A stretch of DNA of 64,000 nt, taken from assembly GCA_946122785.1 (NCBI GenBank), contig CAMGYJ010000002.1:25580492-25644491 (forward strand), read 5' to 3'. The notes beneath the pieces are model-generated. The model worked only from the letters and a program-made list of their open reading frames with translations, was not told where the DNA came from and ran no database searches. This DNA is from Linum tenue (taxonomy: Eukaryota; Streptophyta; Magnoliopsida; Malpighiales; Linaceae). This document shows, piece after piece, positions 34,257-45,762 of this stretch (position 1 is the stretch's first letter; every line of letters begins with the position of its first letter). A program made the position numbers and the translations under genes.

Positions 34257-34922
34257 GTAAGCCTCCTCTTGAAGAAATATCTGATCTTTTCCCCCCTTCT
34301 TTTTATGGTTTCTGCAGTGTAGATGGTGTTGTTTGATAGTCGGCTGTCCCTTCGCTTTCAGTGTTATTGTTAGTGGAATGGGTTGTCAAATTCGTGTATG
34401 ATTATTGATCATTGGTGAAGCCAATGGCCCTTTCCTAGATCTAATCATTTGGTTTAGACTTGTGGCTGCTTTTTTTTTTTTTTTTGTGGCATTTTCATAT
34501 TTCTGATCATTATCAAGTTTTGGAGATCTGCTGCAGAATGGGGGTTTCCATTTTGGGTGTTTTTGTTCTGATCGTTACAATTAATGGGTACAGTCAAGAT
34601 TCCTGACCAAATGTATTGTAATCCTAATTCCTTCCTGATGAAATATATTCCCAGTACCTGATGATATTGATTGACAAGTAGCTGGAGCTACCTTATGGTC
34701 CTTTTTTCAGTTTGGCTGTTTGAGGGTTCCCCATAAAATAAGTAGTTCATCTGCTGCTTGTGCAGCCACGTTTAGGTGCCGTACTTATCAAATTCCTTAT
34801 GCAGAGATACTCAGATGCACTATGTATGTCTCTTTCAACTTAGGAGTAATATATTGGAGAAGATAAGCTCTTGCATGAGACATGTGCACTGAACTGAAAT
34901 CACTGTTTACTAATTGTTGCAG
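34257..34922 (+). other. Inferred 5'UTR intron
   Basis: A donor GTAAGC at 34257 and an acceptor TTGTTGCAG ending at 34922 frame a 666-bp T-rich intron, including a T15 run near 34471. No open frame crosses it, so it would lie in the leader of the gene at 35004. Confidence 0.5.
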
Positions 34923-35003
34923 CTGGGGTTTGAGCCTGTACATTCCTAGCTGAATTAGATTTCAGTCTGGGAGCTTTATTCTCGTTCCGGAGTGAGAATC
35001 TGA

Positions 35004-35504
35004 ATGCACCACAAAATGGTACCGAAACTAGAAGCCATCAAAGGTGGTGGGGGATCCATCAAGGTTGGACCTACTGGAACAATCAGTGCCCTCATGACAA
35101 GGGAGCTTGAGTCCGCCAAATCTTCTCCGCAAACATCAAGTCCTCGAGCTCTTAAGCTTCGAACCGCTTCTGTTTCAGTTCCATGCAGTGTTAGCACCAC
35201 TCCTAGAAGGCTACAGGCAAAAAAGCCTATGGATGAAGCAAGTACCAGTGGCAGCAGAACCCCTGAGACATTGAGGAAGGCTAAACAACAAGCGAAAGGA
35301 AGCCATCGAGTGCCGATGCTTGGCTCAGATAATTTGACTCTGGAGAGAACTCCTGTTAGAGAGAAGAGGAGCAGTAAGAAGGTGATTAACCTAGTTGAAG
35401 TTGTGGACATCAAATGTGGTAGCCCTGATGGAACATGGGCGACCCCTCTAACAAGCAAACTCAAGAAGCTTGGTTTCTCAAAGCTATCCGAGAGTGTCGC
35501 CTAG
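35004..35504 (+). CDS. Small basic plant protein of unknown function
   Basis: 166 codons from 35004; the start MVPKLEAIKGG at 35016 looks more likely because similar plant proteins, as far as I recall, begin there. It is rich in Ser, Thr, Lys and Pro and probably disordered. Three short blocks look conserved: GSIKVGPTGTISALMTREL near the N-terminus, VPMLGSDNLTLERTPVREK in the middle, and VVDIKCGSPDGTWATPLTSKLKKLGFSKLSES at the end (split here as two motifs: VVDIKCGSPDGTW and LKKLGFSKLSE). No signal peptide, membrane segment or known domain. I believe this is a plant-specific family of uncharacterised proteins but cannot name a member. The frame is intact and sits behind a plausible leader intron. 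Confidence 0.8.
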   Translation: MHHKMVPKLEAIKGGGGSIKVGPTGTISALMTRELESAKSSPQTSSPRALKLRTASVSVPCSVSTTPRRLQAKKPMDEASTSGSRTPETLRKAKQQAKGSHRVPMLGSDNLTLERTPVREKRSSKKVINLVEVVDIKCGSPDGTWATPLTSKLKKLGFSKLSESVA

Positions 35505-36329
35505 GGAGCTTGTAACTTCTTGGTTTTGGTTTCCAGGTTCTTGTAGTTGAACCCAGAAGTGATTTTTGTCTGATACATCAACCATCGAACATATACTCGG
35601 CAGTAGCCGGCTGCCTCCTTTCTTTTTCTTCTTTCTTGTTTGTACCACTGATCTGGATTGACTGGTACCAGCAGCAGCCGTCCCAGCAGCACTAGACTGA
35701 TCCTTGTCCGGGCTATCTCGGCTGCTTGATTGAAGCTGGCTTAGATACCTGATTTCCTGCAGTATCAGGGACCTAATAGTCCCTTTGGCCGATTTCTACC
35801 GGATCTTTTGCAGCCATGTCTTCATAAAGCATCTCTCGCTCCAGTGCTGGACTCGTAGGTGTTTCTTTCTTGGTCGAAGAGGGTTTGGAGTTGAAGATGG
35901 AAAGAAGTGGTCTAGGAAACTTGTAATGTGAAGTTTAGCCAGCTAGTGGAAATCATGATCTGAATTTTGGCCAACTTGTTGCATTCATGCGGTTTCTACT
36001 GGATTTGGTGAGAGCCATCAGCTTAACAGGATAACTGCAGTTCCCACTCCATTCAAATCCTTAACAGCTAGCTCAGTTCACTTTCCTGTTACTATCAAAT
36101 GTTGGCCAGGAAACATTATTAGTGGTGATATGAATTCATATAATTCTGGTACCTTGGCTGTTTACTTTTCCATGCCTTGAAGGAAGTAGCAAGATGAATG
36201 AAAGATGTCACACAAATCCTATAATATTTTTAACCAAGAAGTGACTTCACTTGAATAAAGTTGATTTTAAATTTTGCATCTCTTGCATAAAATTTGGTTT
36301 AGGTGAGATTTTGGGGTTTTGTTGGTGTG
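35505..36329. other. 3' flank of the small basic protein gene
   Basis: Presumed 3'UTR and spacer. No further coding exon recognised. Confidence 0.4.
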
Positions 36330-36337
36330 ATTTGAAG

Positions 36338-37043
36338 TAGGGATGAGAAAAAAATACGAACCCACCGGTACCCTATCCAACCCAATCCGGTCAACGTGGG
36401 TAAAACACGTGTTGACGGGTTATGGGCTGGGTTCGGGGTTTAAACTCGTTCACTATTCATCGGGTTGGGTTTGGGTTTAGGTAAACCCGCCCTATGGGTA
36501 CCCATCCACACCCATATAATTAGTTTTCCTGGTATATTTAATATTCTAAACAACTAATCTTTTTTATGTTCGTGGAGACATGTCTAATTTTATATTTCTA
36601 ATTGTGTATGAAGTTGATATTATCGAGTAGAGAGTGAAGAAACTTAATTGACAATGAGGAAGAAGCTTTCAATTAATCAATCATGTTGTTTATGGATAAT
36701 TTGTGATTTGTTTCAATTTTCTTGAGTTTTCTAGATTGGTGTTGAACCATTTGTATGGTTAATTTGTGATTTACTTGAATTTTCTGAAATGGTGTTTTAT
36801 ATATGGATACTTTGTATTTAGAGATTGATATTTGACTTTTATTTTGATAGGAACTGATTATTGTAAATTTTTTACGACAATAACCCATGGGTACCCATAA
36901 ACCCGCGGATACCCAGCGAGTTGGGTTGGGTTTGAGTTATACAACCCAATGAGTTTTAACCCAGATATTTTACACGGATAAAACCATGAGTTTGGATTTG
37001 GATTTGGCAAAACCCGACCCAACCCGACCCATTGTCATCCTTA
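36338..37043. mobile_element. hAT-type non-autonomous element with a perfect 8-bp TSD
   Basis: Starts TAGGGATGA and ends TCATCCTTA, inverted with one mismatch. The flanks ATTTGAAG (36330-36337 and 37044-37051) are identical, and 8 bp is the hAT hallmark. The subterminal parts are full of GGGT/ACCC words (AACCCGACCC, GGGTTGGGTTTG), as in other plant elements of this kind. No transposase. Confidence 0.9.
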
Positions 37044-37151
37044 ATTTGAAGCGAACGAATGTATGTTGGGAGCATATTTGATTGGCAAAAAGTACTTGTA
37101 TACCCTTACTGTTCTAGGACACTTTTTAAGTGGAAATTCTACGTTGTTAAG

Positions 37152-37501
37152 GGGTCGTTTGGAAGTTGCGATAGTTTTGTTGAGATTATCATTATGCATG
37201 TATTGTTTACAATGCATCGTTTTTTTGTTTTTTTAGCAGAAACAATACATGGATTGTTTCTGTGATGTGACAGAAACTATCACTCATTTTGAGTGATTGT
37301 TATATCTCAACTTTTAGTTGTGATTGTTGAGATAGTTGAGTTGAGATTGTTTTGTCTCAGCTTTTAGCTGATGCGACATACACAATCACACATACCAAAC
37401 GTTGTATTCTACAATGCATCAAATTCGACAATACATGTATAATATTATACATGCATTCTCAACAATACATCTATTTAACAATCGCAACTTCCAAATGACC
37501 C
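37152..37501. mobile_element. MITE, family copy B
   Basis: Ends GGGTCGTTTGGAAGTTGCGA and TCGCAACTTCCAAATGACCC are inverted. The interior shares long stretches with copy A at 10974-11304 (GAAACAATACATG, TTTTGAGTGAT). Flanks GTTGTTAA and GTTGTTTT are alike but do not prove a duplication. Confidence 0.8.
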
Positions 37502-37771
37502 GTTGTTTTATATTTTGTTTCACATTCATCGTTTCCAGCTTCATATTCTTGACCCACTTCTTGGTCGTGATTTTTTGTTTCTTCTCCTCTTTGTCAAATT
37601 ATGACTAGTAACGAAGGCAATAACATGCATGATAATAAATTTCCAGTGACTTTTTTTTTTATAAAGAATTTCCAGTAACTTTTAAAAACATACATGATCA
37701 AATAGTAATCACTCAATACTCTTCTCCTTAGGGGGAAAAAAAACGAAATGCTTATCCAATTACCAAAAAAC

Positions 37772-38206
37772 TAATGTTGTCAGAACCGAACCGGAGCATG
37801 ACCCGATAATGTGAACGACTCGCATTTTAGTGGTTCAACCGACATTAGACCGTTTAAAAATTATAAGAAAACCGGTACCTAATAAACGTTATCTGTATAA
37901 ATAGTGGACATTTCTTAATTAGAGCTAGTCTCTTTCCTTCGAAATTGTGAAATGGAAATAAGAATTCAGTTTGAGAGGCCAACGTTTTTGGTTTATTTCA
38001 ATTTTCAATTTTTTGTAATTTTTTAATTAAATTTAATGGCTGAATGGCAAAAATCGGACGAGCGGCTTGAGCGGTTAACCGCCTCAGCCGCTCGTCAACC
38101 TCTACATAAAACCAGAGCGGCTTTTAAACTGTTCTGAGCCAATTTGTGACTGGGTGGCGGTTTTACCGGTCGGGCCGAGTGGCTCGGCTCGGCTTTAATA
38201 ACACTG
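37772..38206. mobile_element. hAT-type non-autonomous element, short copy (family with 49540-50618)
   Basis: Starts TAATGTTGTCAGAACCGAAC and ends CGGCTCGGCTTTAATAACACTG. Identical flanks CAAAAAAC at 37764-37771 and 38207-38214 give a perfect 8-bp duplication. The right subterminal part is rich in GCGGC/GCCGC words. Confidence 0.88.
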
Positions 38207-38434
38207 CAAAAAACATATTTTCTAGGAGTGATTTTGATTTTGGAAAAAAATAAGGACAAAATAGTCGATTTCTCCCAACACACTAGAGATTTGCCAATCA
38301 ATAAGTCTCCAAGTGAAATATGGAATTATTCGGACGAAACAAACAAATGATTTACTAATTCTATGAATCGTAAGAATTAATCACCCAAATCCACCACTAA
38401 AAAAATACCTTCAAAATGTTTAGGAGAGATTTTG
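38207..38434. other. Short AT-rich spacer between two elements
   Basis: No gene seen. Confidence 0.4.
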
Positions 38435-41380
38435 GGTTAATTGCATGGTTGGTCATTGCGATTACAAAAAATGTTCATGTTTGGTCACTCGAAATATTTA
38501 ATTTCATTCGTGGTAACTAAAATTAGTTAAATAGTTCAAGTTTGGTCACTCTCCGTCCAACTCCGTTAACTTTTGCTTACGTGGCGGTCAACTCTAAAAG
38601 TTGACCGTCATATGTGTGACATGACATTCAAAAAATAATAAAATAAATAAAATCTAATTTTATAAAATTTCCACCTCATTTCTAACTATTGAAAACATAA
38701 AAATAAAACAATAAACTATTAAAAGTAAGAACAACGGGAAATCCTCACTCCTCGCCTAATTAACAAGAGTATAAAGGTTAGTAATTAGTACATGAATGAT
38801 ACCTCACATGCATGTACACCCACTAATAATGTCAAAGCTTTGATTAGAACTATGATTCCATAAATTATTGTTGAATTGGAATGTGATTATTTTGTAAGCA
38901 TTTTAAAATTGGAATAGTTATTTTCATACCCATACGACCGACTACATGGATTTACAATTATCATTAGTTTTATTTATGATTCAATCATAAATTAATGAAA
39001 ACATTTTTAAATATAAAACCTAATAAGTACAACAAACTATTTATGGTAATTAAACATATTAATAATTCACATACTAATCAATAATAACTCATGTAATCGT
39101 AGTTCTAATCACAAATTCTTTTACATACAAATAAATCACACAATTTTTTTATTTTGAATATCTGAATCACAAACACTAAACCATGGATCACAAATTCTAA
39201 TTTGTAAATTACATGTATATTCACATAATTTTTTTAAAAGATCGGTCTGACCAATGAGCGAACCAGAGCGGGGCGCTCATATTTCTACCCAAACCATAGC
39301 GGGACAGATCGAATATATGTCTGGACCAGGTCGGGGCGGGTTGGAAACCCGGCTGACCCATGGCGGGGCGGATACTCACCCTGCCTCGCCCTGGCTCCAG
39401 GTGGGTAACCTATCCGCTTCTCCTCCGACCTCCGCGTAAACCCTACCCGCCCGACCAGCAACGAGGCGGGTTGAAAACCCGTCGCCGGCCCGGCTGAGAC
39501 AGGTTGACACCACGTCTCCAGCCTGCCGGCGATGGGTTTTCAGTCCGCCTCGTTGCCGGCATCAGAAATAAAAAAAAAAATTGAAGGAGTGACTTTCACC
39601 ACAGATCTGGCTAGGAGGAATGACGATGACGGCGCGTCTTCAGGCGGCTTCTTCTGGGATGCTACCGACAGTGAGTCTCGTGGTTGGCGGTGGGCTTCTT
39701 CTTCCTCCTCCGACGGGGAGAGTCTCGTGGCTGACGGCGTTGTGAAGTTGTCGCGGGATGTGAGGGGAAGGGAAGGGCAGATAGGTGGCTGGCGAGAAGG
39801 GAAGCCTCGTTGCTGGTGGCGCCATGGCGGGGAGGGTGGCTGGTGGCGGGGTAGAAGGGCGTTGGAGATGGGAGGCGATACAGGGGAGGGGAAGGGGATG
39901 GACTGGTCGGTTGGACTTGGGTAATGGGTTTAGGTTTAGTTGAGGGTAAAAGTGTCTATTTGGGTAGTCCAGGGCGATAGAATTCAAATATTTAGGGCGT
40001 AAAATAGCATTCCAGATTAACAAAAGGGTTTGTTTGGATGGGTGTCGTAAGCCAGTGGTATTTGTCATTCTCGTCTGGTTTGGATGCTCTCTTCTTGTCT
40101 ACCACATGATTTTCGCTTCATCAATGATGAATTTGTTTCACAAGGATGCATGATCACTACATCGATGTCCCTCAGCCATCATATGCTCCAATTCAAAACC
40201 TCCCTCTGACCTTCCGTAACAACCACCATATGGTGGTGGATCACCACCGGACGAACCCCGAAGCAGAAGGAGCAACAGACCCATCACCACCTCCACAAAC
40301 TGAGCCAACGAAGGACCCATCGCCGCTGCCGCCACCGCTACCGCCACCAGAGAAACCACATCAGGAGAAACCATCGCCACCAGCACCAGAACCAAACTCA
40401 TGAAGCCGCAACCATCACAACCGGCGGGTACTAACCCATCACAATCGCCCCAATCCACGCCTACTCATCACTGGATTTCTTAGATCCTTCAGATCTGGCG
40501 CTGCAATTCCCCGTTCGGCACTCCGACTTCTAGATCTGGCACCCTATCTCCAGATCCGCATCGCATCTCGTCTTCGTCTTCCTTTCATAGTGCTCCTTCT
40601 TTGTCTTTCTCATCCTCTCTTCAGCCGTCGACTGGCGTTTGTTCGTCGATGCGAATAATGATTATTGGGTGAGTATTTCATCGAGAAAATGGAAGATGAA
40701 TCGACTAGGTATTGGTTGGATATTTATAGCTGAGAGAAGGACGGAACGAACTGGGTGAATCAAGGTCGTCGATTTGTCGGCGGACGGTTGATTGACTAGG
40801 CTTCTAGTCGGCGATGGAGCTGGTAGGTGCGGCTGGATGATTTGCAGCGGCGGCGGTGGAAACTCAAGAGAAGAGGAAGGGGAAGAAGTGAAAGGGACGG
40901 AAGAAAAACAGTTAGGGGGTGTTAATAAACTTAAAGAAAATTGATAATTTCCACCTGGCATAATTTTTGACGAAAAATTGCCACGTCGTAAAAAAATGTT
41001 AGTCCAATAAGCATTTACGGTAGTGCCGTCAAAGTTATTGACAGAATGGCTATATCTGTGTATTTTTAAAAAATTGGCTATTATTGTCACAAAGTATAAA
41101 ATTATGGCTATGTAAGTGTATTTTGCCTAGTTAGAAATGAGGTGGAAATTTCATAAAATTAAATTTTATTTATTTTATTATTTTTTAACTGCCGTGTCAC
41201 ACATTTAACGGTCAACTTTTAGAATTGACCGCTACGTAAACAAAAGTTAACTGAGTTGGACGGAGAGTGACCAAACTTAACTATTTAACTAATTTTAGTT
41301 ACCACGAATTGAATTAAATATTTCGAGTGACCAAATATGAACGTTTTTTGTAATCTCAGTGACCAACCATGCAATTAACC
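38435..41380. mobile_element. Second long-TIR Mutator-like element with GC-rich cargo
   Basis: Left end GGTTAATTGCATGGTTGGTC at 38435 and the mirrored right end at 41380 stay alike for about 250 bp, with shared words CTCTCCGTCCAACTC, AAAAGTTGACCGT and AATTTCCACCTCATTTC. The flanks GAGATTTTG and GAAATATTT are only 6 of 9 alike. The inside has no transposase. 39240-40900 is far richer in G+C than its surroundings and has open but unrecognised frames on both strands (for example 39532-39924 plus and 39640-40068 minus). Captured host DNA (Pack-MULE) is a fair hypothesis. The right end is about 370 bp upstream of the LTD start. Confidence 0.8.
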
Positions 41381-41747
41381 GAAATATTTTATTTCCAAAA
41401 TCCTATAACGATAGAGTATCATAGCTCGAATCGATAATTAATGAATTTATTATCAAACAATTACCCATCATTTCAATCAATATTTTTCTTATCATTAGAA
41501 AATATTTTACATCTCATCAACTCAATTTTTGTCTAACTGTGATGACAACACTGATTGGAAATGGCTGATATAGATTTTGGATCGAGTTAATGAATGCCAA
41601 TTGCCAATGCAATCCTACGTTCGGACACATCCTATCCTTTCTCTTTCGTACAGCTCCCAGCGATGAGCTAACACACTTTTCCTTCCATTGTTGAGTGGAT
41701 AGGCAGAAGTTGAAGCCGGGAACCACAAGAAAGAAAGAGCCGCAGAG

Positions 41748-43094
41748 ATGGCTTCAATCCCATGTGCAAGTACCGCCCACCTCCACCATTTCTCTTCCAG
41801 ACATTCGCATCCTCGGTCCTCTGCTACAAAGCTCACTTCTTCCTTTCTGGGGTTCCAAAACCGGGTCCGACCCTGCAGTATCGGACCCTCCAACGGCTCG
41901 AGAGTGAAGTGCTGGTTTAAGTTCGGCAAGAACGGCGTTGATGCTGAAGGAGCTGGGATTTATGGCAGCCAGGCCCGTGACGATTTCGACAGAGACGATG
42001 TCGAACAGGTCCTCTCTCAGTCTCATGATTCCTTTGTGCTGGTGTATTTGGTTGTCATTTCTATGGTTTACTTCATTTATGTTACCATTTTCTTTCATTC
42101 TTTCCACTGGCGGGAGAGAAGTTAGGGAGGGAGTAATTGCAATTGCTTTGAGCAACAATGAATTCCATGGTAAAGTTTGGTGCATGACTGATCTGTTTCC
42201 GGTGTTGTAGATGTCAAGTTAGAAAGCTGAACTGCTGCATCAGAAAGCTCTGCTAGAGAGATAACTGGGGCCTCTCAGTGCTTAGTCTTTCAACTGTTCT
42301 TAGTGAACATAATATTAAGTTATGTCACCATAATGGAAGATGGGACTTGTTATTTGAAGAGTTCACTTGAATGGGAGGAAAGGGATAGGAAATGTTAAAT
42401 CCTGAGTTGGGTTTGATCTTGCTTATGTGAATCCAGAGCGAACCATTTGCAGCAAACTCATGTAGACATGTACATACACTGAGGATAGGACATCATTAGT
42501 ACGCAGGGAATTAACGTGTAGCTTAGTGCAAATAAGAAGTCTCGCTTCTGAGTATCAGTGCAGACTGCAGATGTTGGTGTGCACGAAGGGTATTAGGGAG
42601 CAGGATGGCTGCTTCCTATAAGGAATGGTAGGGTTTCAGCCATCTAACCCGTTCTATTTTTGTATACTGTATAACCCAGTTCTATACTGTATAATCTGGC
42701 TTCAAATGCTACTGAGAGTGAATAGTCTTATGACGAAGAATGACTCCGTTGCTCTCGAACATCAAGTTATTAGTTCATTTCGTATATGGCAAAATTTACC
42801 TATGAATTTATTTACTCTCGGTTGCTTCTAAATTTGCAGTATTTCAACTACATGGGAATGCTTGCTGTTGAAGGTACATATGACAAGATGGAAGCACTCT
42901 TGAGCCAGAACATCCATCCAGTGGACATACTGTTGATGCTAGCTGCATCTGAAGGCGATAAGCCGAAACTAGAAGAGCTACTGAGAGCAGGAGCAAATTA
43001 CAGTGTGAAGGATGTAGATGGGAGGACCGCCCTCGATAGAGCTAGTGAGGAGATCAAGGAATTCATCCTTGGATTCTCAACCCAAAAGGCCTGA
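41748..43094 (+). CDS. LTD: LHCP translocation defect protein (LTD/GDC1), two exons
   Basis: Exon 1 41748-42008 and exon 2 42840-43094 (GT-AG intron 42009-42839) give 171 residues, the family's usual length. The start MASIPCAST and a Ser/Arg/His-rich first ~55 residues form a chloroplast transit peptide. The mature part begins KFGKNGVDAEGAGIYGSQAR, then YFNYMGMLAVEGTYDKMEAL and an ankyrin-like C-terminus (ILLMLAASEGDKPKLEELL, VKDVDGRTALDRA). The family member in Arabidopsis binds light-harvesting chlorophyll proteins as they leave the inner-envelope translocon and passes them to the chloroplast SRP pathway in the stroma; loss gives grana-deficient plastids. Intact here. A Mutator-like element ends shortly upstream, within possible promoter range. 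Confidence 0.94.
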
Positions 43095-43713
43095 GTTGAA
43101 TTTATTGGTTAGGGCTATTACATCTCTCTTACATTGGTCGTTTTGAATTGGATCTGATAGTAGTATTTCATGGAAGACTCCATTGTCCTATTCCGGAAAT
43201 TGTAATATTTGGGTCTTACCAGAAAGTTTTGTCCAACATTTCCCAGTTCTTATGAGAGTGATCTCTGTGAAATGTAAGGTAAAGGAAGAATACAAGATTA
43301 AACGTGGCTCAACCTTACTTTATGGAGCTCTTATTAGGAGTGCATACCCGAAAACAAACGATGTAGAAGAACCATATACCGGGCAACCACCATCACCAAT
43401 GCAGGTGGATGAAATACTCTGAACAATGAAAAAAATAATTAACCATTGGCGTAACCGGACAGTATTACTGCAAATGGAAAACTCTGCAGCAGGAGACAAC
43501 TTCATCTGGTGTTCAAATTAAACTAAGCTCCAAGTTTCTACCCTGAGGGTGGCTCAGAAGTTTCTTTCAGTATGTGCCAAGTACACTGGTTGTAGAGCCA
43601 ACTAAATACATCTGTAAGTCAATTGATTTCTCAGATAACTTTGCCGGGGCATCACACTCATAGCAGCTCTATCATGACCTACTCTGTGAAAGAGATGACT
43701 TCTGAGCGAGCTA
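43095..43713. other. Gap between the LTD and SRP19 3' ends
   Basis: The two genes converge, so this should be their 3' untranslated DNA. A small plus-strand frame (43183-43422) was not accepted as a gene. Confidence 0.4.
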
Positions 43714-44767
43714 CTACCTCTTCTTCTTTCTACCCTTTTCAGACTTGGACGCTCCGGAAGTTGAAGTAGATGCAGGTTCCTGCTTCCTAGTCCTTCCTGG
43801 ATGTCGAGGAACCAGCTCAGCCACACGGAGCATTAGTTCTTTTCCTGTAATACAACACGACCAACATCAGAAAGAGCACTACAATTTGACCAGAAGCCCA
43901 GGGAATGATTTGGGCAGATAGTAGATATAGCAGTAGTCCTCAAACTAAAATTCTGAATATACTGTTAATGAACTGAGACCAGTAAAATCCTGACAGAAAC
44001 CCCCAAATACAAATTGGCTCATTCATGTTTAAGAACCATCTCATCTCAATACCACAGAAGTTAGAAGCAGCCGAACTGACAAACATAAATTTCAACACAA
44101 ATATGCTTCATCCGCTAGCATACACGGTTACTAGTGTCGAAGGAAGGAATTAGTAACCAGATGAAGCAGCACCTGCCGAACTAGAGCTTCATTCTTCGGA
44201 CAAAACAGTTCCACAGAAACATATACCACTAATTTGCTTAGTGTTGTTCACTTCACATGCTTATAGATGGTCAAAATCATGTCATTCTAATCAACAACCA
44301 TTGTTCGAAGAATTGAATTCCCAATCAAGCCTACGAAATCCAACACTTTCATCACCACTGCTGTATATGCTTTAACACATTAGGTACTTACGGGTCGGAA
44401 TGGAAGGATTGTAGGGAGTTCCATCTTCCCTTTTCAGCAACACTCTCACCCTCCCTCTTTGCATGAAATCCCGGGGATAAGCTTTATCAGGCTACAAGTA
44501 GACGACCATTTCTGAGTCCAAATACGTTCCCCAAACATGGAAGAAAGATAGACTGAAATCAAAGGGTCGCAAATTTGTTAAACAAACCTCAATTGCGTAG
44601 CGGAGACTGAGGTGTTTGCAACAATCGGCAATCTCAATACAGGTAGGATTCTCGCAAGCCTTTTGAGCACCGATTCTTCTGCCATCGGCGATGGTCTTCT
44701 TGGAATTTATGTAGACCGGGTACAGCACAATCCACTTCTTTATGTTATCGGAACCTTGCTCGTCCAT
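43714..44767 (-). CDS. SRP19: Signal recognition particle 19-kDa subunit (SRP19), three exons
   Basis: Exons 44767-44588, 44491-44392 and 43844-43714 give 136 residues (411 nt), matching the family. The start MDEQGSDNIKKW at 44767 is preferred over an in-frame ATG 36 bases upstream because family members begin here. Key blocks: WIVLYPVYINSKKTIADGRR (RNA-binding N-terminal fold), GAQKACENPTCIEIADCCKH, KAYPRDFMQRGRVRVLLKRE and LMLRVAELVPRHPGR, with a Lys/Arg-rich tail ending GRKKKR. SRP19 binds the tips of SRP RNA helices 6 and 8 in the nucleolus and cytosol and enables SRP54 loading, so secretory proteins reach the ER. All exons are open. Introns are short, the second being the longer (547 bp). 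Confidence 0.95.
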
Positions 44768-45175
44768 TGTTCGTCTGATCCCAACCCTGCAATCATCGCG
44801 CATTACCGTTTCGGAGACGAATTAGATCCAGAACAGAACAGAGAATTGATGAACCGCGAGACATGTTAATCGGATTGAAATCGAGTAAGAGGAACCCTAG
44901 AATGAAAACAGAGACACAGGAGTTGGGCGATTCGATTAAGTTCAATCTAGTGAAAGAGATGCGAACCGGAGGTGAAGGCTGTTTGGGTTACGCAGAGAAA
45001 ATCTGCGCCGATAGCAATTGCTGCAGTTGTTTGCGATTCAGATGGCCGGCTCCGATTTGATTAATTGTCCTTGATAACTAACTCATACATGCCTAAAGTT
45101 CCTATATTTTAAGCAGTTTACGATTACAGCTTTTAGTTAAATTTGAAGACAAATTGAAACCAAGTAAAGACTATA
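44768..45175 (-). promoter_or_regulatory. SRP19 upstream region
   Basis: Presumed promoter and leader of SRP19. No specific motif could be placed with confidence. The plus-strand frames here are not gene-like. Confidence 0.35.
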
Positions 45176-45275
45176 ACTAGCTGTGGGCCCGGCCTTTGGC
45201 CGGTAGTTCTTTTACGGGAAAGTGTATAAATATATTCTTTAGACTAGCTGCGGGCCCGACCTTTGGCCGGAAGTT
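45176..45275 (-). mobile_element. Two Helitron-like 3' ends in tandem
   Basis: On the minus strand, CCGGCCAAAGGCCGG can form a hairpin (CCGGCC/GGCCGG with an AAA loop), followed by GCCCACAG and CTAG, then T: the layout of a Helitron 3' terminus (hairpin, ~10 nt, CTRR, host T). The pattern occurs twice, 66 bp apart, with TCGG replacing CCGG in the second. A related end lies at 57712. The 5' ends were not found, so element size is unknown. Confidence 0.6.
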
Positions 45276-45652
45276 TTGATGATTTGATTTCCCATTTTCC
45301 CTCTTTTTTATTTGATCTGATATGTTTTTCTTTATAAATATAGGGTAATCATATTTTCATTGTGTAATTCAATCCAAAATTTCAGTCACTAACCCGAATA
45401 TGGTTGTATTACTATAGGGAAGAGAGATTGAGTGGATAGACAGATTAAGTTAGACGCATATTGCACTGAAGTTTTGGTTGAAGTTGTGATGGATTTGAGA
45501 TAATGTAAAGCAAGTCGAAAATGCAAGTGATGGACCGTATAATAAGCCTCTTCATCCAAACCAGTGATATGTTACACTGCTGTTGGATTTACTTTGCAAT
45601 TCCCTCAAGCAACCCCTTTTCCTTTGACATTCTCAACCTTTGATGCATTAAG

Positions 45653-45762
45653 TACCAACCAAAAGACATGCTTAAGTAACTGGAATAAGGATCCATTAAT
45701 TACGATTTACCAACCAAAAGACATGCTTGAATAACTGGAATGAGGATCTATCACGTACGATG
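45653..45762. repeat. Two 55-bp tandem units
   Basis: Units start TACCAACCAAAAGACATGCT at 45653 and 45708 and differ at about ten positions. Inside otherwise unremarkable intergenic DNA. Confidence 0.85.

Noticed and set aside
39640..40068. Proline-rich minus-strand protein in the second Mutator-like element
   Set aside because: Composition-driven open frame in G+C-rich cargo, overlapped by an equally open plus-strand frame; neither has a recognised domain.
43183..43422. Small plus-strand frame after LTD
   Set aside because: Lies in the shared 3' untranslated gap, has no recognised similarity and no splice link to LTD.
45185..45205. GC-rich hairpin as a transcription terminator
   Set aside because: Hairpin terminators are a bacterial feature; the CTAG-T context and repeated copies fit a Helitron end better.
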